From: an uncultured Saprospiraceae bacterium
Lineage (GTDB): Bacteria > Bacteroidota > Bacteroidia > Chitinophagales > Saprospiraceae
Direction: 5' to 3'
Assembly (NCBI GenBank): GCA_937951615.1
Contig: CALFBH010000052.1
Span: 1-49,207, forward strand
Length of the DNA: 49,207 nt
Shown: positions 1 through 9,300 of the stretch, piece by piece
Layout: each line of letters opens with the position of its first letter
How positions within the stretch are numbered: position 1 is the first letter of the stretch
Notes under the pieces: model-generated
Databases searched by the model: none
What the model saw: the letters and a program-made list of their open reading frames with translations, nothing else
What the model was told of the DNA's origin: nothing
Made by a program: the position numbers and the translations under genes

Positions 1-57
1 TTGCGTAGCAAAAATGATTCGGTGAATCATTTTAGTGAAGAGAACCGCGACAGCGGG
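1..57 (+). repeat. Hairpin mosaic element, copy 1
   Basis: Three adjacent hairpins are visible: TTGC-GTA-GCAA (1-11), AAAATGATTC-ggt-GAATCATTTT (11-33) and CCGC-gaca-GCGG (45-56). A second copy lies at 432-501 with the same first and last hairpins and a middle stem changed on both arms. The element may extend left of the window. It is non-coding. A REP-like or terminator role is inference. Confidence 0.6.
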
Positions 58-76
58 TGGGAGGGCAAGCTGAGGA

Positions 77-102
77 ACAGACAGGAATGTCTGTGCTACT
101 TT
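77..102 (+). repeat. Hairpin with GTGCTACTTT tail
   Basis: ACAGACA-ggaa-TGTCTGT is a perfect 7-bp stem (77-94) followed by GCTACTTT. Related sequences occur at 25662-25695 (same strand) and 32764-32796 (opposite strand). It lies immediately upstream of the first CRISPR repeat, where a leader would be expected. Confidence 0.45.
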
Positions 103-104
103 AC

Positions 105-583
105 ATTTAGACCCATGTCCAGCTAAGGCAGGATTGAAACAATGGAATTACAATTTGCTCGTTACCGTCTGGATTCTTTTAGACCCATGTCCAGTTAAGG
201 CAGGACTGAAACACATTTCTGTTCCGTGAATTTAATTATTTGATAAGCTTTTAGACCCATGTCCAGCTAAGGCAGGATTGAAACACATGAATCCAATATT
301 GTATATCCCAGCTTCGCCGCTACTTTTAGACCCATGTCCAGCTAAGGCAGGATTGAAACTGGTTCGATAAATCACACTTCCGTTTGCATCAATGATCTTT
401 TAGACCCATGTCCAGCTAAGATGAACGAACGTTGCGTAGCAAAAATGGTTTGGGAAACCATTTTAGTTCCGATAATTATCGGAAGAGAACCGCGACAGCG
501 GGCTTTTTCATTGGACATTTTTTTTACTAAAATGGCGTGTTCCTTTTTTTTAGATTATTGTCCAGTTAAGGCAGGATAAAAAA
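105..583 (+). CRISPR. CRISPR array, 36-nt repeats, interrupted
   Basis: The repeat begins TTTTAGACCCATG and ends GCAGGATTGAAAC (36 nt). Full copies are at 105-140 (first base changed), 177-212 (two substitutions), 249-284 and 324-359. A fifth, 398-420, stops after 23 nt. Spacers are 36, 36, 39 and 38 nt and unrelated to one another. A degenerate copy at 548-583 keeps GTCCAGTTAAGGCAGGAT and looks like the leader-distal terminal repeat. The GAAAC end suggests + strand transcription. Between the truncated fifth repeat and the degenerate one lies a hairpin element. No cas genes are in the window, so the type cannot be assigned. Confidence 0.9.
432..508 (+). repeat. Hairpin mosaic element, copy 2, inside the CRISPR array
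   Basis: Hairpins in order: TTGC-GTA-GCAA (432-442), AAAATGGTTT-ggg-AAACCATTTT (442-464), an 18-nt perfect palindrome TTCCGATAATTATCGGAA (467-484) absent from copy 1, and CCGC-gaca-GCGG (490-501) followed by five Ts (504-508). Compared with copy 1, the middle stem differs at matching positions on both arms, so base pairing is kept. The final GC-rich hairpin and T-run could act as a terminator inside the array. Confidence 0.6.
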
Positions 584-621
584 AGACCTGATAGATTTTT
601 ACAATCTATCAGGTCTTTTTT
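578..621. terminator. Bidirectional intrinsic terminator
   Basis: A 13-bp perfect stem (585-597 with 603-615, loop TTTAC) is flanked by seven As on the left and six or seven Ts on the right. It can end both the CRISPR transcript (+) and the cupin gene (-), whose stop codon is about 30 bp away. Confidence 0.85.
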
Positions 622-650
622 GTTTATATGGCTATACTTTACTTTGGGAA

Positions 651-1010
651 TTATGATAAGGATTCACTCTCCTCCGTCCAAGCAGGCTCTACAATACAGA
701 TAAACACCAAAGGCTGAGTACCTATGTTTTCGATGTACTGATGAGCATTGGGTGGCACATAAATCGTATCGCCGGGCTGCACATCAGTCGACTCTTCTTC
801 AATATGCATGCTGCCGATGCCTTCCAGAATATAATAAACTTCTGAACCTGTCAGACGATGGGGGAGGGAAGCGTGGCCAACTTCTACCTGTGCATGAGCA
901 ATGCTGTAAGCTATATGTACATCGTCATGGTGTGGATGGAGAATTTCGCGGAGCAACGTTTTGTCACCTGCAATAAATTTTGGAGCATCCTGTAAAGATT
1001 TTTTGAACAT
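651..1010 (-). CDS. Cupin domain protein
   Basis: A 119-residue single-domain cupin. Motif 1 is at residues 50-66 (PHRLTGSEVYYILEGIG) and motif 2 at 79-95 (PGDTIYVPPNAHQYIEN). H51, E57 and H90 are kept as likely metal ligands, while the second His of the usual HxH pair is Leu53. There is no signal peptide, so it is probably cytoplasmic. Small cupins of this kind bind a metal and range from isomerases to dioxygenases; the substrate cannot be told here. It lies 65 bp downstream of a Fur-family regulator on the same strand and may be co-transcribed with it. It ends at a strong bidirectional terminator. Confidence 0.85.
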   Translation of the reverse strand: MFKKSLQDAPKFIAGDKTLLREILHPHHDDVHIAYSIAHAQVEVGHASLPHRLTGSEVYYILEGIGSMHIEEESTDVQPGDTIYVPPNAHQYIENIGTQPLVFICIVEPAWTEESESLS

Positions 1011-1075
1011 AGTAAAAGGTAACTAGCAGCAGTTCATTGAATTTGTATTTGATATTTGAGTTTGTATTTCCGGCT

Positions 1076-1501
1076 TTATCTGACCTTACAAGACTTGCAA
1101 ATCCCTTTAGCAAATAAATACATTTCATCAATGGTATAACCTTCGGGCGGCTGCACATTGGGTACAGGGTAGCCTTCGAGACAATACGTATTGCCACATT
1201 TATTACAGGAAAAATGCAAGTGGTCGTCATGATGATGATGTGTAGAACACTCATTATGGCACAAGGCATATTTTACTGCTTCACCACCATCATAAGCCCG
1301 ATGAATAATACCTTTTTCTTCAAAAGTGGACAAAGTACGGTAAATCGTCACCCGATCCATCTCTTCCAATTGACGCTCAATATCTCCGTGCGACATAGCA
1401 TGTGGTGTATCCATATACAAGTCCAAAATCTCCGTGCGAGCAGGCGTTTTGCGCAATTCATGCTTACGCAACAGATTATTGATGGCAGATTGTTTTTCCA
1501 T
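1076..1501 (-). CDS. Fur-family metal-responsive transcriptional regulator
   Basis: The 141-residue length is usual for Fur. The winged helix occupies about residues 1-80, with the recognition helix region DRVTIYRTLSTF at 49-60. A His-rich stretch (88-97) supplies regulatory metal ligands, and two CxxC pairs, CNKC (99-102) and CKSC (135-138), form the structural zinc site. The family senses iron, zinc, manganese or peroxide. The very His-rich segment is compatible with a zinc sensor, but the ligand set does not decide this. It is the first gene of a likely two-gene unit with the cupin downstream. No operator was identified. Confidence 0.9.
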   Translation of the reverse strand: MEKQSAINNLLRKHELRKTPARTEILDLYMDTPHAMSHGDIERQLEEMDRVTIYRTLSTFEEKGIIHRAYDGGEAVKYALCHNECSTHHHHDDHLHFSCNKCGNTYCLEGYPVPNVQPPEGYTIDEMYLFAKGICKSCKVR

Positions 1502-2055
1502 ATTGTAAAGATAAAGGTTTACGGGACAATTTGTAAACAGTTTATTTGGAAATTAGTTGCCTAGGAATTGAGTTTGTCGAATATCGAATATCGAACAGAT
1601 GAATATCGAATGACGAAGTAGTTTTACCAACCCGCAACTCAACAAACTCCAAAAAAGAAAATTCCAAAACCAAAAAAAACACAACCCGCAACTCAACAAA
1701 TTCCAAAAAAAGAAAATCCCAAATTCCAAAAACAACCCGCAACTCGCAACCCACAACTCAAAAAATTCCAAAAAACAAAAACCAAATTCCAAAAAGGAAA
1801 AAAACAACCCGCAACCCGCAACCCGCAACCCGCAACTCGCAACTCATCAACTCAAAAAATTCCAAAAAAGAAAATTCCAAATTCCAAATTCCAAAAAGAA
1901 CACAACTCACAACTCACAACCCGCAACCCGCAACCCGCAACTCGCAACCCGCCAACTCGCAACTCGCAACCCGCCAACTCGCAACCCGCAACCCGCCAAC
2001 CCGCAACCCGCAACCCGCCAACCCGCAACTCGCCAACCCGCAACCCGCCAACCCG
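1502..2055. repeat. Heptamer tandem-repeat block
   Basis: The 554-bp interval between the Fur gene and the large secreted protein holds no credible gene. Positions 1578-1620 carry CGAATAT-type 7-mers (CGAATAT, CGAATAT, CGAACAG, later CGAATGA, CGAAGTA). From about 1629 to 2056 the sequence is a degenerate 7-bp array AACYCGC / AACTCAC, broken by A-rich CCAAAAAA segments. The TGA stop of the 2056-6171 gene lies inside the last repeat unit. Apparent reading frames here are translations of repeats. Confidence 0.85.
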
Positions 2056-5000
2056 TCACTCCACCACCACATCCAATGCTGCGCCCTGTTCAACAGTCAG
2101 CACCGCTCCCTGTTCTACTGCTAAGGTATAACATCCGCCCATTTGGCCATTGCTTAGAATGCAAGTAGGTGTCCCGCCTGGAATGATGGCAAATTTGCTT
2201 GTATTTGGTACACCACAATCCCAATTGCCCGGTTCATTCCAGTCATTATTGATTGTCCCTTTCCATATCGTAGTGTTTGAAGTGCAGCCCATACATTCAA
2301 CAGACAACTCAAACCGACCTTTATCCGTCACTTCCCGACCACTCACGAAGATGTAATAGTCCTTATTTTCAGCTGTGGCAAAAGTGAGGCTAGAGAAAGC
2401 GCCATTAGTGGTGCAGGATGGAGCGTCGTTATTTGCTGCGACACAATTGAAAGAACTACAGTCGTCGAAAACGGCCAGTTGTGTATCAAAATTGGTATTT
2501 GAACTGCAAGTACTCAAAGTGATGCTATCCCCCGTTCCAGAGATATAATACCAAATACCTGCCGAGCCATTATCCACAAAATCACTACAGGAAGGCATGG
2601 TGAAGAGTTGATTGCTCAATGGTCTGGTATCTCCTGAGATGACATCACCACAGGCGAGTTCGGTCATTTGTAAAATGGATGGATAGAGCGCGGGTTGGAT
2701 GGCCCATTTAGGGTCGTCGTTTAGAAGCGGATTATCCAGACAAGACGACATAAAACCCCAGGCATTCTCTCCGTTTTCCAGATCTGTTACGAAGGAAGTA
2801 GCGGTCAGCGCAATATTGGTGTAGCCATGATTTGTATCATTTTTATAATTATTGAAAATCGTAATAGGATCATCACAAGTAGGACCATAAGCATTTTTCA
2901 TGTCAGACCAGGAGGTGAACCAATCACAGTTTGTTTGCTGGGTAGAAGGTTCTCTGTAATTGGCAATCAAATAAGGATCATAATCGGGATGAGTCAGCAC
3001 ATCAACTACATGTCTGCCGACCCATTGTCGTAACAACTCCGAATCAAAACCCAAAGCCTCGCCTCTGCCCAATGAAAACAATAGCATATTGTATTGCCAG
3101 GGCGCGACTGCCCAGCAAGTGGTGTTGAGGTCAAGACAGGAACTTTGGGCAGTGCCAAGATTGCCTTTATGCCAGTGGTACAGCGGAGAAGGGTCGTTGC
3201 CGCCTAGTATGTTGTATCCCCAATTCCAATTAGCACTTTGGTAATGTTTGGTGTTGGTGATATTATGTTGCCCTTCCCATATAGCGATGGCATCGTCTGT
3301 TAAAGTAGTAAAATGATTTTTTTCAGGTGAGCCATCCGGCGCCAACATAGCCGTTCTGACTCTGGTGCGAAATAGCCAGGCTAAACCCCTGATTTGTCCT
3401 GGAATACCACCTTCTTTACCCGTAGGTCCTCTGCCCCATACGCCTGTAGTAAATGCTCCATTTGAATTGGCAGCCCCGAAAGAAGTCCAGAAATTGAGCT
3501 GTTCCCAATACCAATACTCACCCGTCAGCATATACAATAAAGAATAAGGATCGGGTTGGTGGGCATTATCAGGTGTCCAGCCTCCATTGGTCATTATACC
3601 CACTGGTATGACCCGGTCATCAGTATTTGTATAAGTAAAGTCCAAATTACCGAACCAAAAAGTAGGTCGGTCACTTACAGAAATAGGCTTACCCAATCCT
3701 AATGTCGTATTGTTTCGATCATAATATTTTGTGGCTTTACCTTCACGTATATGCATGGGCCAAGCCCCTGCGAGGTCAGCATTGCCTGCACTTTGTTCCA
3801 ACATTCGCCAGTCGCCTGTGTATAACCAGCGAACCAGCCAGGCAGGATATGGTCCAATTTCATCCCGTCCGCCAGTAGTAGGCATGTATTGCGTCCAATT
3901 GCCATCTTCATTGATGTCTCTGGCTTGCTGCAACCAAGCATAATAAGCGGTTTGATAATGATTATCAATAACGGGATCTGAAACTATTTTAGTGGTATCG
4001 TAATTTGGGATAAGCATGGTTTCCACCAAATAAGGCAGACCGTGGTCGATATTCACTTTGGCAGGTGTACCGCCCAACCAAAACCGCTTAGTCCAGCGAC
4101 TCAAAGCGTGATGGGTAAAACTGCTTTTAGTGTAAACCGAAGCAGGGCTACTTGCACCGATAAAAAGTTCGAGGGCAAAATTCATGTCTTGTAAATGCTC
4201 GGAATTAGAAATTTCGCCCACATAACGGATGTCCACTTGCTGCGTTTGATGCCAAAAGGTTGCATAAAATAAGGGGCGAAAGGATCTTTCCTCATCAAAG
4301 CCCATATCATAAAGGCGGCTAAGAGCATGATCGCCCAAAAGGATAGATGTAGCGACCTCGCCTTGCAGCCAATATTCAAAATCACCATTGGCCAGCATAT
4401 CGCGGGCGGAAGCTGTGACGGTGTTTCCTCCATTTTCAAGTTCGATGACTGCATCAAAATTATAATCCGCGCTAAGCATTTGTGCCTGCGTCAAAACAAT
4501 AGTCGGCTGCGGGGGAGACTGATTTTGAAAAGTAATCTGTACACTTTGGTTCGCCAATAATTGAGGAATCAGAAAATTTAAAATAGCGTGTTTTACACTC
4601 CCATCTTCCCACCTTGTTTGTACTTTAGCCTGTGTCAAAACTGCATTTCCATCAATCAAAACCTGGGGAACATCCAGCAATTCTCCTTTTCTGAACGGGC
4701 GAGCTAACTGTACTGGGAAATTATTGGTGCTAAGCCCTTCCGTTTCCGTAATCGTTACTTTATTGGGTACGATAGTACAATCATCATTTAGTGTGATGAC
4801 CTTACATGCGGTCTCAGTACCTGTTCCGTCCGTTGCAGTAACAGCATAAATGCCCGGCTCATAAACGGTGATTGAGTTAATGCCCTGCTGGCCAGTTGAC
4901 CATTGAATAGCGGTATAAGCATCTGGAATATAAAGTGTTGCCGAGTCGCCGGGACATAGTGGATTATCCCCTGATATTGTTATGAAAAGATTGGATGTTG

Positions 5001-6171
5001 GTGGTGTCGAGAAATATTCATAGGCGCCTACATCAATCGTTCCTTCAGGCGGACGGTTGGTGTATTGTAATGGATGTAAATAGCTATGAATAGGGGCAAG
5101 CGATATACCATTACTGGCAAAACCAGGTGCTGAACCTTGATCTATCAAAGCGGTCGAACTACTTGTCAGCCCATAATCGAAATTGGCTAAATCCGTAAAA
5201 TTTAATGTTGTAGGATCAAGGATATTTACATTGGTCGTTTGGCTTGCCGTACCGATGAGCACCGTTCCTGCTCCTGCAAAAACATTATTGGTCAGTACTG
5301 CCGTTGCACCTGCCTGCACAACAACAAATTCTCCGTTAAATCGGTCATTAACAAAAGTATTGTTTATCACGTATAGCTCTTTGCTTGGATTTGATAAACC
5401 TTCTACACCATAGGTCAGGGATCGTTTATTTTCTGCATTTGCTCCTTGATGAAATAAATTGCCAATCACGGCAGATTCGCCCCCATTGGAAAGATCCACC
5501 AGCATACTAGAATTGCCAGTGTTTTCATCCATTATTCTATTATAAAGTATCAGGTTCTGGTAAGCCCTGCTTTTTACATTATGCCCAATCGCTGCATGGT
5601 GCATATAGCAATATCGCAGGGTAAAAGAGCGCACTTTATTGATGTAAATATTGTGTGCAGTACCCAGTCCGTTTCCATTATAGGCAAACTCAGAATGCTC
5701 CACGACAATATTGCTATTGGCATCATTGGTGGTCAAAATTCCATTTTCATTATTATGAAAATAGCAGTTTCTGATGGTGAGGTGAGTGCCTTCCTGTCGG
5801 ATGCCTGCCCCGTTTTGGTCAGGCACGGTACACTCTGAAAATTCAATGTTGATGACTTGCGTATTGTTCCCTGCAATCACCCAAATCGCTTTGCCTTGTG
5901 CGTTATTACCATTCGCCCGCAAATGTGCCCTGCCGCCTACTCCCATCAAAACGAGGTCATCTGCATACCAGGCTGCCACATCGCCAATATATGTTCCGCC
6001 ATCAATGGCTACGGTGTCGCCATTATTCACCAGTCCGGCTACCTGACTTGGGACGGTATAAGTTTTTGTTGGACCAACTTCGTAGGTTGTCGCTGCAACT
6101 GTTCCGACATTGAAAAGAATGAAGATAGAAGGGATCAAAAAATGTAATAATCTTGCTTTCATGATTAACAT
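2056..6171 (-). CDS. Large secreted multidomain protein: beta-helix plus lyase-like region
   Basis: A 1371-residue exported protein with an N-terminal signal peptide ending near VAA (residue 27); Met4 is an alternative start. Residues about 30-387 form a right-handed parallel beta-helix, with repeated N/G-rich turns such as NNTFVN. About 397-455 is an Ig/PKD-like domain (GDSATLYIPDAYTAIQW...). About 467-600 resembles the N-terminal RIFT-barrel region of YetA/PcRGLX-type polysaccharide lyases (WEDGSVKHAILNF), followed by a long Trp/Tyr-rich, probably alpha-toroidal, region to about 1180. About 1187-1294 is PPC-like (SCSDFVDNGSAGIWYYISG). The last 75 residues carry a WKGTINNDWNEPGNWDCGVP motif seen at the ends of Bacteroidota surface proteins. 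There is no recognisable T9SS sorting domain. Carbohydrate cleavage is inference. The stop codon falls within a heptamer repeat block. Confidence 0.7.
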   Translation of the reverse strand: MLIMKARLLHFLIPSIFILFNVGTVAATTYEVGPTKTYTVPSQVAGLVNNGDTVAIDGGTYIGDVAAWYADDLVLMGVGGRAHLRANGNNAQGKAIWVIAGNNTQVINIEFSECTVPDQNGAGIRQEGTHLTIRNCYFHNNENGILTTNDANSNIVVEHSEFAYNGNGLGTAHNIYINKVRSFTLRYCYMHHAAIGHNVKSRAYQNLILYNRIMDENTGNSSMLVDLSNGGESAVIGNLFHQGANAENKRSLTYGVEGLSNPSKELYVINNTFVNDRFNGEFVVVQAGATAVLTNNVFAGAGTVLIGTASQTTNVNILDPTTLNFTDLANFDYGLTSSSTALIDQGSAPGFASNGISLAPIHSYLHPLQYTNRPPEGTIDVGAYEYFSTPPTSNLFITISGDNPLCPGDSATLYIPDAYTAIQWSTGQQGINSITVYEPGIYAVTATDGTGTETACKVITLNDDCTIVPNKVTITETEGLSTNNFPVQLARPFRKGELLDVPQVLIDGNAVLTQAKVQTRWEDGSVKHAILNFLIPQLLANQSVQITFQNQSPPQPTIVLTQAQMLSADYNFDAVIELENGGNTVTASARDMLANGDFEYWLQGEVATSILLGDHALSRLYDMGFDEERSFRPLFYATFWHQTQQVDIRYVGEISNSEHLQDMNFALELFIGASSPASVYTKSSFTHHALSRWTKRFWLGGTPAKVNIDHGLPYLVETMLIPNYDTTKIVSDPVIDNHYQTAYYAWLQQARDINEDGNWTQYMPTTGGRDEIGPYPAWLVRWLYTGDWRMLEQSAGNADLAGAWPMHIREGKATKYYDRNNTTLGLGKPISVSDRPTFWFGNLDFTYTNTDDRVIPVGIMTNGGWTPDNAHQPDPYSLLYMLTGEYWYWEQLNFWTSFGAANSNGAFTTGVWGRGPTGKEGGIPGQIRGLAWLFRTRVRTAMLAPDGSPEKNHFTTLTDDAIAIWEGQHNITNTKHYQSANWNWGYNILGGNDPSPLYHWHKGNLGTAQSSCLDLNTTCWAVAPWQYNMLLFSLGRGEALGFDSELLRQWVGRHVVDVLTHPDYDPYLIANYREPSTQQTNCDWFTSWSDMKNAYGPTCDDPITIFNNYKNDTNHGYTNIALTATSFVTDLENGENAWGFMSSCLDNPLLNDDPKWAIQPALYPSILQMTELACGDVISGDTRPLSNQLFTMPSCSDFVDNGSAGIWYYISGTGDSITLSTCSSNTNFDTQLAVFDDCSSFNCVAANNDAPSCTTNGAFSSLTFATAENKDYYIFVSGREVTDKGRFELSVECMGCTSNTTIWKGTINNDWNEPGNWDCGVPNTSKFAIIPGGTPTCILSNGQMGGCYTLAVEQGAVLTVEQGAALDVVVE

Positions 6172-6387
6172 AGTGATTTATGAATATGTTTTTTTAAGAT
6201 ACAAATATGCAGCTAATATTTTAAGAAAAAAAGTACATTTTTTGGTGTTTGTGAAAATTTAATTACGAATTGTGAGTTATAAATTATTAATTATGAGGTT
6301 TTCGTATTTTTTTTTGTAAAAATAAAATCAACCCACAATTCGCCAATCCGCTTGAATATCGAATGACGAAGTGATTTACTCGCCAAC

Positions 6388-9300
6388 TCACAACTCAACT
6401 ACCCCGCCATGCTCTTTCACAAAATCCACCAATTTATCATAAACCGGATTCAAGCGCATCAGCAGTTCATTCCCCAAAATCACCAGATGCTTACGCGCAC
6501 GAGTCAGCGCGACATTTAGCTTTCTGTCCACCAATCCATCATCTGACATGGAGACGAGGGAAGCCATTTGAAAAGGAGCATTCAGACAAAGTGAAATGAC
6601 GATGATGTCCCTTGCGCCGCCTTGATAACGCTCAACAGTATCGACTGAAAATAGCTGACTCTCTTCTTTGTAAAAACTATCCAGTACGCTACGAATTTCA
6701 GCAATTTGAGCGCGATAAGGCGTGATGACACCTAGCGTTTCGAGCGTAAATTCTAGCTGATTTAGTTGGTATAATTTTGAAAATGCCTGAATGACTTCTG
6801 TCACCCGTCGCGATTCATGCCGATTGATTTTGTGGGCATCTAGTGTGTCGTCTTCTGGAGTGGGGATAAAAACAATTCGATGCTGCGCCAAGGTCAGTTC
6901 GAGTGGAGTAGGGGAGTCGGGCTGCTTTTTGTAGACTAAAGGTTGATTTTGCCATGCACCTGCGGAGCAATCTTCTGGCAGCAGTTTTAAATTATTATTA
7001 TAAAAAAAGCGATTGGGAAATTCCGAAATATCCTGGTGCATGCGCCCTTGATGCGTCAGCATATCATAAGCCCAATGCCAGTTGTTTTTTTGACATAATT
7101 TGAACAGCCGTTCAAATAAAGAATTGCGACGATTATACAATCCGACCTCCAGTAGTTTTTCATCTTCAATGGCAGATTCCTCTTTGTTTTGTACCACTAC
7201 GGCAGGCAATTGTTTGTGATCGCCAATGAGGACAAAACGCGGCACGCGCGGCAGCAAGCCGACCAGCATAGGTTCGAGAATTTGAGAGGCTTCATCAATA
7301 ATCATCCGGTCGAATTGTTTGAGTTTGAACAACTGAGGGCGATTGCCCATAGAGGTGACCGTAGAGACAATAATTCGGTGTTTTTCGATAACGGCTTTCA
7401 GCGCAGCACGGGTTTCGATTTTAGCAATTTTTTCGCTGAATAAGCGTGGGCGATAAGCGGCGGCGGTGGCATGACTAGAGCCAATGCGCATATAATCTTC
7501 GCTGGCAAAATCATCAATGGCTTCACAAATTTCATCTACAGCGCGATTGGTATAAGCGAGTAAAAGCAGGTTTTCTTTGGTGTTTTTCAATAAATGATAC
7601 ACCATTTCCCGCAGCATAAACTTGGTCTTGCCAGTTCCCGGCGGACCAATTAATAAAAAATAATCCTGTGCAGAAATTGCTTTTTCAAGAATACGTCCCT
7701 GCTCTTCACTAAGTTTTTCATTGAACGGAAGTTCTTTTAACTCAGCTTGTCGCGGAGCTTGCAAGCCCAGCAATAAATTTTTGCGTTCAGCAGGAAATTG
7801 AACAAAAGAAAAGAGATTGCGGTAAAGCGTATTGAAGCCACTATCCATCAGGTCATGTTCCAAATTCCAATGCAGCTCTTCCCGAAATAGGGTGTCATTA
7901 AACTGTTTGGAGCGCAAGCGAATGGTGATTCGGTCATGCTCCATTTTGATAATATTGCACTTGAAAATTTGATTGGTCAGCACAGTACAATCGTTGGTTT
8001 GTGTAGGGTATAATACCGCAATATCGCCTTCCCGAAAATTGGCAAGTGGCGTGCTTCGTTCTGTTTTTTCAAAGATTAGAGTAGGGGGGTCTTCCTGCGA
8101 AAGATTTTCAACTATTTTTAAATGATTAATAATATCAAAATTTTCCTGTTTTGCCCGAAAGGGTGAACGCCATAGGGAAGCCAGTCCATTAGCTTGCTCT
8201 CGTCCTTCAATGCCGGTTTTGGCATACCGATGTTCTCTTGCAATAAAGCTGCTGAAAGACAAGACATAACGCCGTTCCAGATCAGTCATTTTGCGCATGA
8301 TTTCTGAAAAGTACTGGACATTTTTTCTGGTAAATCCAGTTGCTTTGGGCAGCTTTTCAGGTTTAATAAGATCCAAAACACCAGCTTCACCATAGTCTCG
8401 CTTGTCCAGTTGAATCAGTTGTTCTTCAAAGCTAAGAAGCTGATTTCGAGTATTTAAAGCCTCATGCTGCATCAGTGCAACAGGCGGCGCAAACTTTAAT
8501 CCATCTATAGATAATTTGGAATATAGAATATAAGGAATCGTTTTTTTGTCCTCGCCATATACCGAGCGAATGAGTAAGTCATATAATAAAGTCTGAATAT
8601 AATGGCTGCTGCTCACGCCGTGTTTATTGGGCATAAAAGGCTTGCCACTTTTTAGCTCTACAATGTCATATTGTTCCAGTTCTGGATTGCTGTGCCAGAT
8701 ATCCAGGCGACCTTGCAAGCCGTATTTTTCAGAATAAAAACCAGGCTCCAGGAAACAGTTTTTTGCCTGAATATTTTGGGCAGGTAGCTGCTCTTTTACG
8801 ACTTTATACAAGTTAGAAAAATGTCGCTGTGCCTGTGGCACCATTTGCCGGATTTCTTTGTCATCAAACATAGAAAACCCAAGCGGACTCAGTCGAAAAG
8901 CCTGTCGAAACGTAGTCAGAAAATCAGCTTCCGGATTGGTCATCAGTTCATCCAGGAAATAATTGACCACATTACCGAGTAGAATCGGCAGAGAACTTTG
9001 AAAAGGCAGGAATTTTTGTATCAAGTTCATCAGTGGCTCTGTGCCAAAGCTTTGAAAGCAATTGGAAACTGCTGTGACATCCAGCAAAAAATCAGGTTCT
9101 ATAATGAAAATGCGGGGCAAATACACCCCATCATCCTGAATCATCACATCGACCAGGTTTACAGTGACCCGGTTTTGCCAAATGCGGTCTATTCGGAATA
9201 TTGTTTCCTCGAATGCTTCATTAATACCTGGTTGATTATACTTTATTCTTATGGTTGCAGGTTCGTTGATGTCATCTATACGGGCTAAAAAACAGGATTG

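Noticed and set aside
1542-2043. Three minus-strand frames rich in Leu, Phe, Gly, Arg and Val
   Set aside because: They are translations of 7-bp repeats and A-rich spacers, with no start context or homology.
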